Position numbers and translations under genes: made by a program. From Chara braunii (lineage: Eukaryota > Streptophyta > Charophyceae > Charales > Characeae), in the NCBI GenBank assembly GCA_003427395.1, contig BFEA01000675.1, positions 116,551-139,065 of the forward strand: 22,515 bases of DNA. The letters run 5' to 3'. The notes beneath the pieces were generated by a model that saw only the letters and a program-made list of their open reading frames with translations, was not told the origin of the DNA and searched no databases. This document shows positions 9,228-16,805 of this stretch, in pieces. Within the stretch, counting starts at the first letter, position 1, and every line of letters starts with the position of its first letter.

Positions 9228-9236
9228 TCCCCCTCA
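9228..9236 (-). promoter_or_regulatory. Candidate polypurine tract
   Basis: The minus strand reads TGAGGGGGA followed by TGG, placed 22 bp beyond the TGA that ends the integrase/chromodomain frame. This is the position and composition expected for the plus-strand primer of a Ty3/gypsy element. Confidence 0.45.
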
Positions 9237-9260
9237 GCTTCGAAAGTCCGCTGATATGCT

Positions 9261-10274
9261 TCATGCTGGTGCCTTCCCCTTCAATTTCTTCTCATAGTCT
9301 GCCACGATCTGAGCAGCTGTCTTGACAAGTTCCTCCCTTGAAATCCATCGATCTTCCTTAGGATCAGTATGATGCCTGAAATGTACTTTGTATTTCCTTG
9401 TAGGTTTAGGAGGTCTTCCCCTGCCAGGTGGCTTGGGAACAGGCGTGTCTTTGTGATCTAGGATGTCGTCGACGTTCACGTGGCCATCCATGGTTGGGGG
9501 CGGCATAGATCTCCGAGATGGGAACTGTGCTGTCTCAGCGAAAGGTGCAAGCTTGGAGGCGTGAAAAACAGGGTATGTGCGTAGGTTACCAGGGATACGA
9601 ATGACGTACGAGAGACCATCCAAATCATTCCCCACAATGTCTAAGACTTCCCAGGGACCGAAATACTGCGGCATTAGTTTCCTAGAGATGCCAAACTCTT
9701 GTCCGAACTCACTAGCCTTGACCCAGACACGTTCCCCTACCTGAAATGTGGACTGTCGACGACGTTTGTTCTCATAAGCAATCATGGTTTCCTGAGATCT
9801 CTTGATGTGTTCGACAGTCTGCTGCAACAATTTCTCATACTGGACACCAAATTCAATGGTTCCAGGACTTGCAGCAGTTCGGTTTTCGGGCAGGAGGAGG
9901 TCTAGAGCAGATCTTGGCTTCCATCCCAGATGTAGTTGATTAGGACTGAAGCCGACGGTGTTGTGTACAACATTGTTGTACAAGCTGGCGATGAGAGGTA
10001 ATTTCTCATCCCAGTCATCCTGGTTGGGCTTGATGTAATGCCTCAGCAGATGCTGCTCCACACGGTTCATTTGTTCAGCCTGCCCATTTGCTTCGGGATG
10101 ATTCCCAGAAGTCATCCGAAGTTGGTCGCCCATCTGTTCAGCGGCCTTCTTCCACATCTCGCTTCTGAAACGCACATCTCTATCACTAACGATTGTCTTT
10201 GGCAATCCAAAGTAACGCACCCAGTTATCCATGAATAACTTGATGACATGTTCAATCTTGGCGATCCCCGACAT
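9261..10274 (-). pseudogene. Chromovirus integrase with chromodomain-like C terminus
   Basis: 337 codons from an internal ATG; the true coding region continues upstream in another frame. Integrase core: second catalytic Asp in TIVSDRDVRF (around residue 31) and Glu in ANGQAEQ, with 35 residues between them, matching D,D-35-E. The first Asp lies in LDGLMDTL, which is in a different frame near 10335-10350. A small deletion near 10290-10300 removes the segment joining the frames. Next come a GPWEV segment and an HASKLAPF segment typical of plant chromoviruses. Residues from about 270 to the end (VDDILDH, KYKVHFRHH, RWISREELV) resemble a chromodomain tail, which in chromoviruses directs integration to particular chromatin. 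The frame ends in TGA just before a polypurine tract. Confidence 0.9.
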
Positions 10275-10279
10275 GGCAA

Positions 10280-11284
10280 TTAGTCTAGCATACTATGACG
10301 AAGATGTGCCTCTTGCCATTCTTGCTGGTCAGGAGAGTATCCATGAGTCCATCGAGATACTTTGCCTGAGCCGGCAGGAATGGGTAGAGGTTTCAGTAAC
10401 CCAAGGGGAGCTTGAGTCCGTGGCTTGTCCCGCTGACAGACCTGACAGGTCTTTACGTACTCCTTTGCATCGTCTATCATGTGAGGCCACCAGAATCGTT
10501 GTACTAAATTAGCACTAGTCTTCTTGTGGCCAAAATGTCTCGTTGCGTCATGACACTCACCTAAGAATAAACTTCGCAAAATCTCTCTAGATGGAACAAC
10601 TAACCTCTTAAACCCTGCCTTTTCAAGAAAGAGTAACCCATCCACCATCACAAACTCGTCAGAAGTGGCCTTGTCTTTGGCCTGCAGTTTGTTGATGATG
10701 TCCATCGTGACGGGATTTTCCTTGTAGGCTTCCCCCAAGGATCGAGTCACGTCCTTAGATAAGCCAAACTCAGAAATCAGCGCACCTAGGTCATTTGCCC
10801 TTCTAGACAACGCATCCGCAACCTTGTTGTACTCTCCCTTTACATAGTCTAGTTTGAAGTCGTACTGATCTATCACTTTAATCCTTCGCCTGAGTGCATC
10901 AGAGAGAAATGGTTGGGTCTTAATCCACTCGAGGGTCTGATGGTCAGTTCTCAAGTAAAAGAACCTTCCTAACAGATAATGCCTCCAGTGGACAAGTGCC
11001 TTGTCGAGAGCGTAGAGTTCCCTCTCGTAGGTGGACTTTACCAACTTCTTTGATGACATCTTTTTGCTCATGTACTCGACCGGTCTCAACTTTTTCCCTG
11101 TCTGCTGAGCCAACACTGTGCCAATGCTATATTGGTTTGCGTTAGTGGTTACAACAAAAGGTCTTTGCGGGTCGCGTACCATGAGAACCTCATGGTGCGT
11201 GAGAGCATGCTTCAAACGCTTGAAAGCTCCCTCACACTCGTCGGTCCAGTCCCCTGGTGTGTCAAGTCGAGTTAGATCAGTCAA
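10280..11284 (-). pseudogene. Gypsy RNase H and integrase zinc-binding region
   Basis: 334 codons. RNase H spans about residues 20-165: FVVTTNANQYSIG (43-55) has Asn48 where the family has the catalytic Asp; YERELYAL (86-93) and TDHQTLEWI (113-121) are as expected; the ADALSRR tether ends near 165. An H-H-C-C integrase zinc-binding region follows (about 239-286, from HDATRHFGH to CQVCQ). The last 30 residues are out of frame with the integrase that follows. This frame is the same as that of the RT upstream; only one TGA (11321-11323), apparently a former CGA, separates them. The Asn substitution alone should abolish RNase H activity if it is not a recent decay change. Confidence 0.92.
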
Positions 11285-11320
11285 GGGAGATGTAATCGTA
11301 CTATAATTCTTTACGAAATT

Positions 11321-12049
11321 TCAGTAATATCCACACATTCCCAAGAATGATCCGACCTCAGTCACAGACTGGGGGCGTGGCCAGTCACATTTGCTAGCCA
11401 CCTTCGCATCTTTGGGCCTAATCCCATCCACGGATACTTCATGACCCAAGTACAAGATTTGAATGCGACCGGACTCACATTTCTCTTTGTTTAGCTTATA
11501 CTTGTGCTGCCGAAGGAGTGAGAGGACTTTATCTGCATGCTGCGCATGCTCCTCGACAGTCTTACTAAAGATAAGTATATCGTCGAGGTACACGATGACG
11601 AACTTATCTAAGTAGTCATGGAAGATCCTATTCATGGCGTGCTGGAATGTACCCGACGCATTGCAAATGCCAAAGGGCATCACCACAAACTCGTACAGAC
11701 CATACCTGGTCTGAAATGCGGTTTTGTGTTGGTCCTCTGGTTTGATGGCAATCTGATGGTAGCCGGATTTTAAGTCTATCTTAGTGTAGTACTTACACCC
11801 CTGCACCCTATCCAATAGGTCGTCGATGTGTGGTAGAGGCTCTGCGTTCTTAACGGTGATTGCATTGAGGCCTCTATAATCAATGCACATCCTTAGTGCT
11901 CCCTCTTTCTTTAGAACAAATAAGACTGGTGAGCCAAAGGGAGAAGTGCTAGGCCGAATCCAACCCTTGTATGTGAGCTCTTTCCTCGTCGATGTGTGGT
12001 AGAGGCTCTGCGTTCTTAACGGTGATGGCATTAAGGCCTCTATAATCAA
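11321..12049 (-). pseudogene. Ty3/gypsy reverse transcriptase
   Basis: 242 codons. The first 22 or so residues are out-of-frame translation of a duplicated segment; the genuine RT begins near [17 protein letters not shown]. Motifs: CIDYRGLN (55-62), [11 protein letters not shown] (90-100, catalytic Asp92), [12 protein letters not shown] (125-136) and YLDD (154-157, Asp156 and Asp157). It ends at FLGMCGYY with a TGA that interrupts the connection to RNase H. The active-site residues are intact. The break at the amino end comes from the 166-bp tandem duplication listed separately. It would copy the element's RNA into DNA from the initiator tRNA primer. Confidence 0.94.
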
Positions 12050-12156
12050 TTCACATCCTTAGTGCTCCCTCTTTCTTTGGAACAAATAAGACTGGTAAGC
12101 CAAAGGGAGAAGTGCTAGGCCAAACCCAACCCTTTTATGTGAGTTCTTTCAATTGC
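11825..12156 (-). repeat. 166-bp tandem duplication inside the RT gene
   Basis: GATGTGTGGTAGAGGCTCTG occurs at 11825 and again at 11991, and the copies stay alignable for about 155 bp with roughly nine substitutions. 166 is not a multiple of three, so the duplication throws the reading frame. Copies this diverged are not a fresh replication slip; recombination between related elements or an old duplication is more likely. Confidence 0.93.
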
Positions 12157-12660
12157 CGACAAAGCTCGTCCAACTCGGTCAGAGCCATCCTATGAATTCT
12201 CCCTTTAAATGTCTTGCTACATGGGATGATTTCTATGACATGGACAACCTCCCTGCCTATCCTGAGGGCTCCTCGAACAGATCAGGGTACTTAGTGACGA
12301 TTGTCTCTATCTTTGAGGGTGTTTTAACGGCCTCCCCTTTTGCAGAGACATAGACTAAGTACATTCCTTCCTCTTGGTTCTGTTTATAATAGTTATAGAA
12401 GGCAGATGCGCATAAACACCCATAGGAGTCTATTAACCTACTGGCTCTATACTTAGCCGGTCTAACGGTTCTCCCATTAGGCAACTCATGATTCAACACC
12501 TTCTCGTCCCAGTCAAACTGGGGCTTGGCAACCTCGAGGTAGTGCATGCTTAACAACATGTCGAAGGGCAAATCGTCGCTCACTAGGAATGATATCTTAT
12601 GTTTTAACTTCCTCTTGGGTAGGAGAAAGTGCAAACTACATCTTTAACGTAGTCCATCAA
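12157..12660 (-). pseudogene. Protease remnant and protease-RT linker
   Basis: The frame 12634-12257 (125 codons) contains a KHKISFLVSDDLPFDMLL segment (about residues 12-29), which matches the flap-to-carboxy-terminal part of a retropepsin, then linker sequence ending KYPDLFEEPSG, the usual lead-in to gypsy RT. The catalytic D-T/S-G region that should precede it is absent; only about 100 bp separate this frame from the end of ORF1, with a TAA and a frameshift in between. Downstream, 12250-12160 continues in another frame (KTFKGRIHRM, ELDELCRQL) with a TAA before the RT. I infer an internal deletion across the amino half of the protease. Confidence 0.75.
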
Positions 12661-12733
12661 CACCTCCAATCACAAATTTGAGCTTCCTAAGTGAGCCGAC
12701 TATACCCCAAAGGTCAGCAATACTGAAAGCGCG

Positions 12734-13888
12734 TCACCCCCCTTCCTGCTTACCTTCTTCGCCTGATGCGATCTCAACAGTATTACCTCCTTGGGAAGGA
12801 TCCTCATCGGTCTCCACATCCGACCCGTAGGCCACCCGAGTGCGATGTGCGGCAATGTCAAAAATCACCTTGAACTTGCCGTTATAGGCGATTCCTTCGT
12901 CTTTGCAGATATTCTGCAGAACAAGGGCATCCAAGTTCTTCAGGTCGTGCATCACTTGTCTCTCCAACTTCAGTCCCCCGCCAGCGCCAATGGATGCGGG
13001 GATCTTCTTCCGTATCAACAGAGGGGTCTTCTTCGGTATCGGGGTCTTGGTTTTGCCGCGGGCCCTGGATCGTGTCAGTCCTGTAGTCAGTTTGACCGGT
13101 TCTACCGCTCCCTGCAGCGTACGTTTCGCAGGCAATTCCATAGGAGGACTAACCTCGAAGACTGGCTCCGGTCCATGTTTTGGTTTCTCTGAGATGCTCA
13201 AGTTGCGAGTGCGAGCACCTAATTCCTCGTTCTCACTGCTGCTTGCGCTGCTCTCCGAACCAACTTCCTGCTGGTAAGCAACCTCCTGCTTGCCCTTGGC
13301 CATCGCGGCACAAAGTTCGCTGAAAGCTTCACAAATTTCATGTCGCATGTGGTCCCGTACGTCCTCACGTAATTCCCCAATTCGTACAACAAACCTTATG
13401 TCAACATTCTTGTTCATCTCCTCGAGTCGTTCCATAGCCTTCCGCACCTTCTCCTCCTCCTCCTTCTTGAGGGCCAACTCACCCTGCTCTGCCATAGCGC
13501 GCTCCTCTGCATCCTTCTCAGCTTTCCTCCGTTCCTTCACTGCCTTCTTCTGTTGTTCCACTTCAACATATTGACAGACCGCTGCAACACTCTTGTCGAT
13601 CTCGGCAACCTTCAAATGAAGGGAGTCACTCGACGCTGACCGCTTCCGAGTACTCGTGGTCGTATCGGCGTGGTGACATGGATCTCCCACGTCCAGAGTC
13701 TGAAGACGAAGCCGGCCTCTGGCTGGGATATCGACGTGGACGAGGAAACTGATTAGCATAGTGCCCCGGTTCATCACAGTTAAAGCAGAGGTTGGCGGTC
13801 CTCGTCGAGGACCCCGTTCATACCCACGATCGCCACCGTACTCCCAATACTCGCCTCCACGGTCCCGTTGTTCTCCATGGCCCGCCAT
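12734..13888 (-). pseudogene. Gag-like ORF1 with zinc knuckle, coiled coil and SAP-like end
   Basis: 384 codons. Residues 1-30 are Gly/Arg/Asp-rich. A CCHC zinc knuckle lies in a different frame at about 13746-13787 (CFNCDEPGHYANQ, then Phe where the fourth ligand Cys should be), so one frameshift lies near 13797-13817 and a compensating one near 13630-13680; residues about 31-85 of the simple translation are therefore spurious. From about 95 a heptad-like, Lys/Glu-rich coiled coil runs to about 165. An acidic Ser-rich stretch and a basic Pro/Lys-rich stretch follow, then a SAP-like segment (LDALVLQNICKDEGI...GKFKVIFDI, about 315-350) and an acidic tail. Position directly upstream of the protease makes it the Gag-like protein, yet I see no capsid (Retrotrans_gag) signature and the zinc knuckle is amino-terminal, unlike standard Gag order. 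Confidence 0.7.
13746..13787 (-). other. CCHC zinc knuckle in shifted frame, last Cys lost
   Basis: Codons from TGC at 13785-13787 give Cys-x2-Cys-x4-His-x4-Phe. The spacing fits a retroviral-type zinc knuckle exactly; TTT at 13746-13748 replaces the expected Cys codon. The frame differs from that of the ORF1 start at 13888, so this domain is lost in a simple translation. Confidence 0.85.
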
Positions 13889-14077
13889 TTGTCAGGTGTG
13901 TCCAGACTTGTCAAAACTTCAAAGAGTACACACACTAGCTACCGGGGTTCGCCGGGTCGTCGTAGTGCCTCCACCGCTTGACAAAAGAAAGTCGGGTATC
14001 AGATATTAGTTACCAAAACGTGCTCACTTATCCCGGTAACGTAGCTCCAGGATCGTTCACACGGGCTTTCAACAACA

Positions 14078-14332
14078 TGATGAATGAGTGTCTTGGTGTG
14101 AGTACACAAAGCACGTCAAACACTGTTCCACATCCGCGTGACACCGGAATGACAAAGTACAATCCAATGAATAGAATTACGGCAATGAATCCATCCACAG
14201 TCCCGTGAACCTCCAAATGTTCCACCAACCCGACGCCCGCAACCGCTAATGCGGAGAGCGCGTGTCCCGTAAGAGGACTATTTTCATTGTACTCACAGTA
14301 TTTATAGGAGCAATCCGGTACGTAACTTGCGG
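14078..14332 (-). repeat. Dispersed repeat, copy B (possible LTR fragment)
   Basis: Direct copy of 6208-6467, about 92 percent identical in the core and without gaps. On the minus strand a TATAAATA box lies at 14299-14306, facing the gypsy ORF1 that starts about 410 bp downstream, so it could have served as that element's promoter. The sequence beyond the block on either side does not match copy A, and no clear minus-strand initiator-tRNA primer site lies between it and ORF1. Hence either LTR remnant or an unrelated short repeat. Confidence 0.85.
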
Positions 14333-14410
14333 TAAACTAGGGTACCAGTCTAGCTCTAGCGCCGTCCGGTGAGCGCTATTTTTCCAGCGCTAATCCCCGG
14401 TACCACGGCA

Positions 14411-14446
14411 CGACGAATTCGCTCGACCCGAGCGGGAATTCGCGTC
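14411..14446. repeat. Inverted repeat with two EcoRI-type GAATTC arms
   Basis: GAATTCGCTCG (14415-14425) can pair with CGAGC (14429-14433) and GAATTC (14436-14441) with a two-base GG bulge, and outer CGAC/GTCG bases extend the stem. The region 14340-14460 around it is unusually CpG-rich, in contrast to the CpG-decayed elements next to it. Confidence 0.6.
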
Positions 14447-14526
14447 GCGCGCGAACGTGTGCATCATACTTTTCGAACATGAAGAGAAAAGGCGGGAAAG
14501 TAGGAGGAGGGAACAAGCCTCAGCCC

Positions 14527-14546
14527 GCCATGCCTTCGGGCGTGGC
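14527..14546 (+). repeat. Stem-loop with TTCG tetraloop
   Basis: GCCATGCC, TTCG, GGCGTGGC: an 8-bp stem with one T-G wobble, closed by the C(UUCG)G arrangement known to be exceptionally stable in RNA. A related stem-loop lies at 14840-14855. Confidence 0.75.
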
Positions 14547-14839
14547 TACACTCATAGCGGGTAGGGACACGAAGGAAAGAGGGGAGAAGGTGAGGGATAG
14601 AAAGCAGAGGGATGAGCAGCAAGAACAACTGGGGAAACGAAAGAAACAGGACACAACTAAGATCAGGAAAAGACAACGGAGGAGAGGAGCGAGAAAAGAG
14701 AGGAAATTAATACAATCCTTTCTGAGGCGAGCAGGAGAGAAGAACTTTGAAGAAAGAAAGAGAAGAGGGCAGATACCAAGAATAGGAAAGGACAACGAAA
14801 GGTACAGGGGAAGAAGAGGATACAAGTAATTAGTAGAGT

Positions 14840-14855
14840 CGTGCCTTCAGGCGCG
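14840..14855 (+). repeat. Stem-loop with TTCA tetraloop, related to 14527-14546
   Basis: CGTGCC, TTCA, GGCGCG: a 6-bp stem with a T-G wobble at the same distance from the loop as in the first copy. The surrounding TGCCTTCRGGCGYGGC string is shared by both copies, 310 bp apart. Confidence 0.7.
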
Positions 14856-15599
14856 GCAACTTATTACTATCTTGAGGAAAGGACCGGCGAAGAAGGTGAA
14901 ACCCGTGGTGAAACGAAAGGAGGAACAGTGAAGAGGGAGAAGGGGGAAGAGAAGGGATAGAAAGAAGCACGGGGAAAGAAGGACGAACAAGGAAGGAGCA
15001 GTGAAATGTCGAGGAGACTAAAGGCGTACAAACGTGGAGTGAAGACAAAGGAGGACAGAAAGGGCGCTGAGCACTAACTACGAATCTCCAACAGTTCGAC
15101 GGAAAGAGGTGATTGCGAATCGTATCCCATGCTAAACAAGGTAAGTCGACTCAAGCCAGACCTTACCCCACACAGAAACCTCACTGATACTTTCAGTCGA
15201 GGAAGAGCACGGCAGAAGGAAGTTAGGCAGTAGATTCTGTTTTCCAGCGGGAGATCTGGGAAGAGGACAGCAGACTCGATCGCATGACTGTCACCAAGAG
15301 GGAAGTACTGGCCAGATTACATCCATAACGTTCCCTACCTCGCGCAGAAGCAGCGAGCGGAAGAGGACAAGAGCCCACGGGACAGCAAGAGGAGAGGAAA
15401 GATGCAGAGAGTGAGAGGAGGAAACCCAAGGGGAGGTCAAGGAAACCGGACTGGATTATAGCGAAGTTACAATACCAGTAAACAGAGGAATGTCATTCAG
15501 CGACAGGTCAACAACGAACTCGGACTATCAATAGTTCATTCAGATACAAGACACACCCTATCCTTACATTCTGCATGCTAGACGGCACACAGCTAGATT

Positions 15600-16075
15600 C
15601 AACAACCAACACATAACACTTCACCCGGGGCGCAGTAACCCAACTCCCCACCCCGACCCCCCTCCTCGTCTCCCCCTACCCCAAAGCCTCGTCGAAACCT
15701 TCCCGCGCCCCCCCCACCACATACACTCTCCACCCCAACTCTCCCCCGTCTCTCCTCACGCGGACCCACGCCCCCACGCCCCCACACCCTTCCTCCTTAC
15801 CCAGAACATCCATCCCCCCGCCTCTCTCCCAAATCTCCGTACCTCGACGCGCACCCCCTCACCTAGCTCGCCGTCTCCTCTCCACTTCCTTCCTCCCGAA
15901 CTGCCCTTTAATCCCCCCTGATCTTCCGTAGCTCGACCCTACTCCCACTACCTACCCCCTCAACCCCCTACAGCGTACTTCCCGAATTCACCCCATCCTC
16001 AACATACCGTCTCTTTGGACCTCTCACAACCCGCCGCTCTCTCTCCCTCCCCTCCCCAAACAAAGTAACAAACAT
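15600..16075 (+). other. C-rich pyrimidine tract region
   Basis: The plus strand is strongly C/T-rich with many runs of four or more C. Minus-strand frames such as 15599-15787 are Gly/Arg low complexity and open by composition. Together with the purine-rich 14470-15440 it makes an abrupt strand-composition switch. No gene is recognised. Confidence 0.6.
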
Positions 16076-16122
16076 ATCCCAGACTTACGTAACCATACTT
16101 AACATTAATTTCTTCACTAAGG

Positions 16123-16138
16123 TTTTTTTTTTTTTTTT
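16123..16138. repeat. Poly-T tract (16 T)
   Basis: Sixteen T in a row. It lies just upstream of the LINE leader and could mark the poly-A end of an older minus-strand retroposon or the original insertion boundary. Confidence 0.85.
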
Positions 16139-16304
16139 AATCATCGTCGATTCATGAATCGCATCCATTTTTGTAACCTTTTCCACACCTTCCCGTCTCC
16201 TCTTTTCGTGGTAAAATTACTCCCCGTTAGAAATCTTCCCCTCACACTCAACTCTCAACACTATCATTTCATCCATCTCACACATGCTTCTAGATCTGCT
16301 CGCA

Positions 16305-16650
16305 CGATCCCCAAGTGGGGAGGTGTTACGCTGCCTTTCCGTCATCAGCACCGAAGACCTGTCTCCCGTATACTCCCTTTTGTTCAATCTGGTATATGAT
16401 CCAACGATCCCCAAGGGGGTAGTCCAAGCACTGTCCTTTTTCCTTGAAACCAGGTTAAGCTTCCACGCTCCCCAGGCCGGGAGGCGAAGCTCTGTCCAAT
16501 TCACCATTTCAAATCCTCGCCTCATCATATCCCCTCTTTCAATTGGTTTCCCTTCCCTCTATCCCAGGAGGGGAGGGGAACCTGTGCCGAAATTTCTCCC
16601 CACCTCAAACCAGAACCCAAATCTCCGGGTGAGGAGGCAAACTACTGCCG
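16305..16650 (+). repeat. Tandem stem-loop units upstream of the LINE (5' UTR array)
   Basis: Five diverged units, each a C-run, short loop and G-run, followed 10-16 nt later by a CTGCC-like motif: CCCCAAGTGGGG (16309-16320) then GCTGCC (16330-16335); CCCCAAGGGGG (16409-16419) then CTGTCC (16431-16436); CCCC...CCGGGAGG (16470-16483) then CTGTCC (16492-16497); CCC...GGAGGGGA (16563-16578) then CTGTGCC (16582-16588); CTCCGGGTGAGG (16623-16634) then CTGCC (16645-16649). The first period is exactly 100 bp, the others about 60-90 bp. It lies 156 bp upstream of the LINE ORF1 start, so a promoter or leader role is plausible. The frame 16284-16757 running through it is probably fortuitous. Confidence 0.7.
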
Positions 16651-16805
16651 ATTTTTATGTAGATAGCCTCCAGACTGAGACCGCTCTCCACAATCTGATC
16701 CCATCTCACAAACGAGATCTGGTCTCCCGTAATCTTCACTATACCCATCCCGATTAAGACATTAATCTGTTTCACGACCAACCTGTCTAGCGGTCAAACA
16801 TCACA

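Larger units (their letters stand above)
14470..15440 (+). other. Purine-rich region with degenerate repeats
   Basis: The plus strand is dominated by A and G. The longest frame, 14479-14829 (116 codons, Lys/Arg/Glu-rich), is open mainly because AG-only sequence contains no TAA, and rarely TAG or TGA; I do not regard it as a gene. Similar strings such as GGGATAGAAAG recur (about 14594 and 14955), and a stem-loop is repeated (see 14527-14546 and 14840-14855), suggesting old tandem repeat units. The function is unknown. Confidence 0.55.

Noticed and set aside
13992-14004. GGGTATCAGAT on the plus strand, like an initiator-Met primer site
   Set aside because: No LTR end with CA directly before it and the neighbouring gypsy element is on the other strand.
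14479-14829. 116-codon Lys/Arg-rich ORF
   Set aside because: A purine-only composition rarely makes stops; the protein is low complexity and the strand asymmetry explains the open frame.
16284-16757. 157-codon ORF before LINE ORF1
   Set aside because: It runs through the tandem stem-loop array with non-repeating translation, so the repeat units were not maintained as protein.
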